Below, piece by piece: positions 6,160 through 7,224 of a stretch of DNA of 7,224 nucleotides (position 1 is its first letter; each line of letters starts with the position of its first letter). The DNA is from CAYSPO01 sp964432945 (GTDB lineage Bacteria; Bacillota; Clostridia; Tissierellales; Peptoniphilaceae), in contig CAYSPO010000050.1 in NCBI GenBank assembly GCA_964432945.1, positions 1 to 7,224 of the forward strand, read 5' to 3'. The notes beneath the pieces are model-generated. The model was not told the DNA's origin, ran no database searches, and was given only the letters and a program-made list of their open reading frames with translations. The translations under genes were made by a program, and so were the position numbers.

Positions 6160-6250
6160 TGGCGGAGAATAAGGGATTCGAACCCTTGAAACGCTATCAA
6201 CGTTTACACGATTTCCAATCGTGCGCCTTCAACCTCTCGGCCAACTCTCC
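6160..6250 (-). tRNA. tRNA-Ser, anticodon GGA
   Basis: A 91-base class II tRNA on the - strand with encoded CCA (6160-6162). The acceptor is GGAGAGU/AUUCUCC with discriminator G73 (6163). The anticodon stem CACGA/UCGUG holds loop UUGGAAA, so the anticodon is GGA, reading UCC and UCU. The long variable arm (AAACG/CGUUU) is the serine identity feature. The T-loop is UUCGAAU. Its 3' end touches the SRP RNA start; a tRNA-Ser gene next to the SRP RNA is also known in B. subtilis. Confidence 0.96.
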
Positions 6251-6265
6251 ATATTACAGGATTAA

Positions 6266-6294
6266 ATTATATGTTAAAAGCCTAAAAAAGTCAA
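6266..6294 (-). promoter_or_regulatory. Strong promoter of the tRNA-Ser/SRP RNA operon
   Basis: On the - strand, TTGACT (6289-6294) and a perfect TATAAT (6266-6271) are separated by exactly 17 bases, 11 of 12 positions to the sigma-A consensus. The predicted start is near 6259, about 9 bases before tRNA-Ser base 1. The -35 lies in the loop, and most of the spacer in the distal arm, of the hairpin ending degV. Confidence 0.88.
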
Positions 6295-6319
6295 ATTGAC
6301 AAAACTAGGCTTTTAGCAT
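6271..6319 (-). terminator. Long hairpin after degV, probable degV terminator
   Basis: Bases 6271-6284 and 6306-6319 are inverted repeats matching at 13 of 14 positions (core AAAAGCCTA/TAGGCTTTT), beginning 1 base after the degV stop. The 21-base interior holds a further small stem (GTCA/TGAC) followed by six Ts on the - strand. The T-tracts lie within or between stems rather than cleanly after the outer one, so termination is likely but not textbook. The SRP operon promoter overlaps it. Confidence 0.6.
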
Positions 6320-6320
6320 A

Positions 6321-7160
6321 TTAAAATCCTATTACTATTCCACCATCATCAGCATAAGCGCTAGCTAAACCTTTAGTTGGAATTTTTAAAATCTCTGTTA
6401 TATCTGTAAGTTCTCTAATTTTTTCTTCAAGTAAATTTGCTTTATCTTCACAGTTTACATAAGAAATAATAATTCTTTTTGGAGAAACACTTTTCAAATC
6501 AATTCCTACTTGTTTCGCTAAATTTGTTAACGATTTTTTGAAACCTCTATTAATTTCATGTAGGGCAATTTCTCCATGTTTAGCTTTCATAATTGGCTTA
6601 ATATTTAGAAAATTAGCAAACCCACCAACACTTTTATTGATTCTTCCATTTTTTATTAGATTTTGTAAACTCTCAAGTATAAAGTATGTGTAGTTGTTTT
6701 CAACCATCTTATCAATTTTTGAAACTTTTTCACTAAAACTTGAGTCTTCTTTTATTATATCAAAAATCTTAAGAACAACGGCAGTATGACCTGCACTCGC
6801 AGACTGAGAATCTACTAAATAGACATTTTTATCTGGGTTTTCCTTTTTAAATTCGTCAACAGCAATCTTTGCAGAGTTATAAGAACCTGAAAGTTTCGAT
6901 GATATAGTAACAACAAATATATTGTTTTCTTCACAATCGTTTAGAGCCTGAGTATACTCAAAGGAAGATGCACAGGCTGTTCTGATTGGTTCAGGTGCTT
7001 TAACCATTTCTTGTATAAAAGCATCGACATCTAATTTGTCGTCATCAGTATATTCAACACCACTTATAGAAATGTAAAAAGGAACATAAGTTATATTTAA
7101 GTCTCTAGCCATTTCTTCTGACAAATCGCAACTAGTATCTGTTATGATTTTGTAATCCAT
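6321..7160 (-). CDS. DegV family protein (FakB-like fatty-acid-binding protein)
   Basis: A cytoplasmic lipid carrier. Family members that act as FakB hold a fatty acid while the kinase FakA phosphorylates it for phospholipid synthesis. It has 279 residues, the usual length. Motifs in order: DTSCDL (8-13), Thr61 in RTACAS, SSKLSGSYNSA (87-97, Ser93), VDSQSASAG (116-124), LQNLIKNGRI (165-174, Arg173) and FLNIKPIMK (184-192). Thr61 and Ser93 match positions reported to contact the fatty-acid carboxylate in S. aureus FakB. The C-terminal HxGPG motif of many members is replaced: Tyr269 stands for His and DDG for GPG, so this is a variant subgroup. The ATG at 7158-7160 has AAAAGGAGGA (7165-7174) just upstream. 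It is a single-gene unit with its own palindromic promoter. No FakA kinase gene is in the window, so whether it is a true FakB is inference. Confidence 0.93.
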   Translation of the reverse strand: MDYKIITDTSCDLSEEMARDLNITYVPFYISISGVEYTDDDKLDVDAFIQEMVKAPEPIRTACASSFEYTQALNDCEENNIFVVTISSKLSGSYNSAKIAVDEFKKENPDKNVYLVDSQSASAGHTAVVLKIFDIIKEDSSFSEKVSKIDKMVENNYTYFILESLQNLIKNGRINKSVGGFANFLNIKPIMKAKHGEIALHEINRGFKKSLTNLAKQVGIDLKSVSPKRIIISYVNCEDKANLLEEKIRELTDITEILKIPTKGLASAYADDGGIVIGF

Positions 7161-7185
7161 AGAGTCCTCCTTTTCTTATATAGAT

Positions 7186-7214
7186 ATTGTATACTATTTA
7201 TAGTAAATAGTATA
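7186..7214 (-). promoter_or_regulatory. degV promoter covered by a 25-bp palindrome (candidate operator)
   Basis: Bases 7190-7200 (TATACTATTTA) and 7204-7214 (TAAATAGTATA) are perfect 11-bp inverted repeats with a 3-base centre. On the - strand a plausible promoter is TATACT (7209-7214) and TACAAT (7186-7191) spaced by 17 bases, so the palindrome runs from the -35 into the -10. Bound protein would block polymerase. The predicted start is near 7179. The -35 is weak and other box choices exist. Confidence 0.5.
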
Positions 7215-7224
7215 ATCTTTTTAA

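Noticed and set aside
5888..6172. Open frames of 94 and 64 codons on the + strand
   Set aside because: They run antisense through the SRP RNA and the end of tRNA-Ser, have no ribosome binding site, and their amino-acid composition reflects the RNA structure.
1..7224. Mobile element, CRISPR array, toxin-antitoxin or defence system
   Set aside because: No transposase, integrase, spaced repeats or small paired genes are visible. All genes belong to known housekeeping, transport or stress families.

Overview
The window comes from a low-GC Gram-positive (Firmicutes-type) bacterium. The evidence is AT-rich codons dominated by AGA for arginine, strong AGGAGG-like ribosome binding sites, the large Bacillus/Clostridium-type SRP RNA with an Alu domain, a rubrerythrin, and a cell-wall hydrolase carrying CWB2 repeats. 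Together these suggest an anaerobic, Clostridia/Tissierellia-like host. A Peptoniphilaceae member such as Anaerococcus is my guess from style only, not proven. TGA is used as a stop.

Layout. (1) Bases 1-3292, + strand: the end of potA followed by potB, potC and potD. This is a complete polyamine ABC importer apart from the 5' part of potA. The genes overlap by 1, 11 and 4 bases, so they form one translationally coupled operon, closed by a terminator whose 5' arm encodes the last residues of PotD. (2) 3293-3580: an AT-rich spacer with several inverted repeats, then a tRNA-Arg(UCG) on the - strand. (3) 3581-3680: exactly 100 Ns, an assembly scaffold gap, directly abutting base 1 of the tRNA. 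(4) 3681-5106, + strand: a secreted-type N-acetylglucosaminidase (GH73-like) with three CWB2 repeats; its N-terminus is lost in the gap. (5) 5105-5140: a terminator shared with the convergent rubrerythrin gene. (6) 5143-5802, - strand: rubrerythrin with an extended -10 promoter and a perfect palindrome at its predicted transcription start. (7) 5857-6294, - strand: a promoter, tRNA-Ser(GGA), the SRP RNA and a terminator, forming a compact stable-RNA operon with no spacer between tRNA and SRP RNA. (8) 6271-7214, - strand: degV (FakB-like fatty-acid-binding protein), with a 25-bp palindrome across its promoter.

How the parts relate. PotABCD imports spermidine/putrescine: PotD captures it outside the cell, PotB and PotC form the channel and PotA powers it. 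The other units are independent housekeeping or stress functions: wall turnover, oxygen/peroxide defence, protein targeting, and exogenous fatty-acid use. I see no CRISPR, transposon, phage or toxin-antitoxin genes, and no convincing new multi-gene system. The most interesting signals are compact regulatory and RNA architectures: the tRNA-Ser/SRP RNA abutment, the SRP promoter nested in the degV terminator, the two palindromic operators, and the PotD stop codon inside a terminator loop. The 100-N gap means adjacency of the left part (1-3580) and right part (3681-7224) is only as good as the scaffolding.
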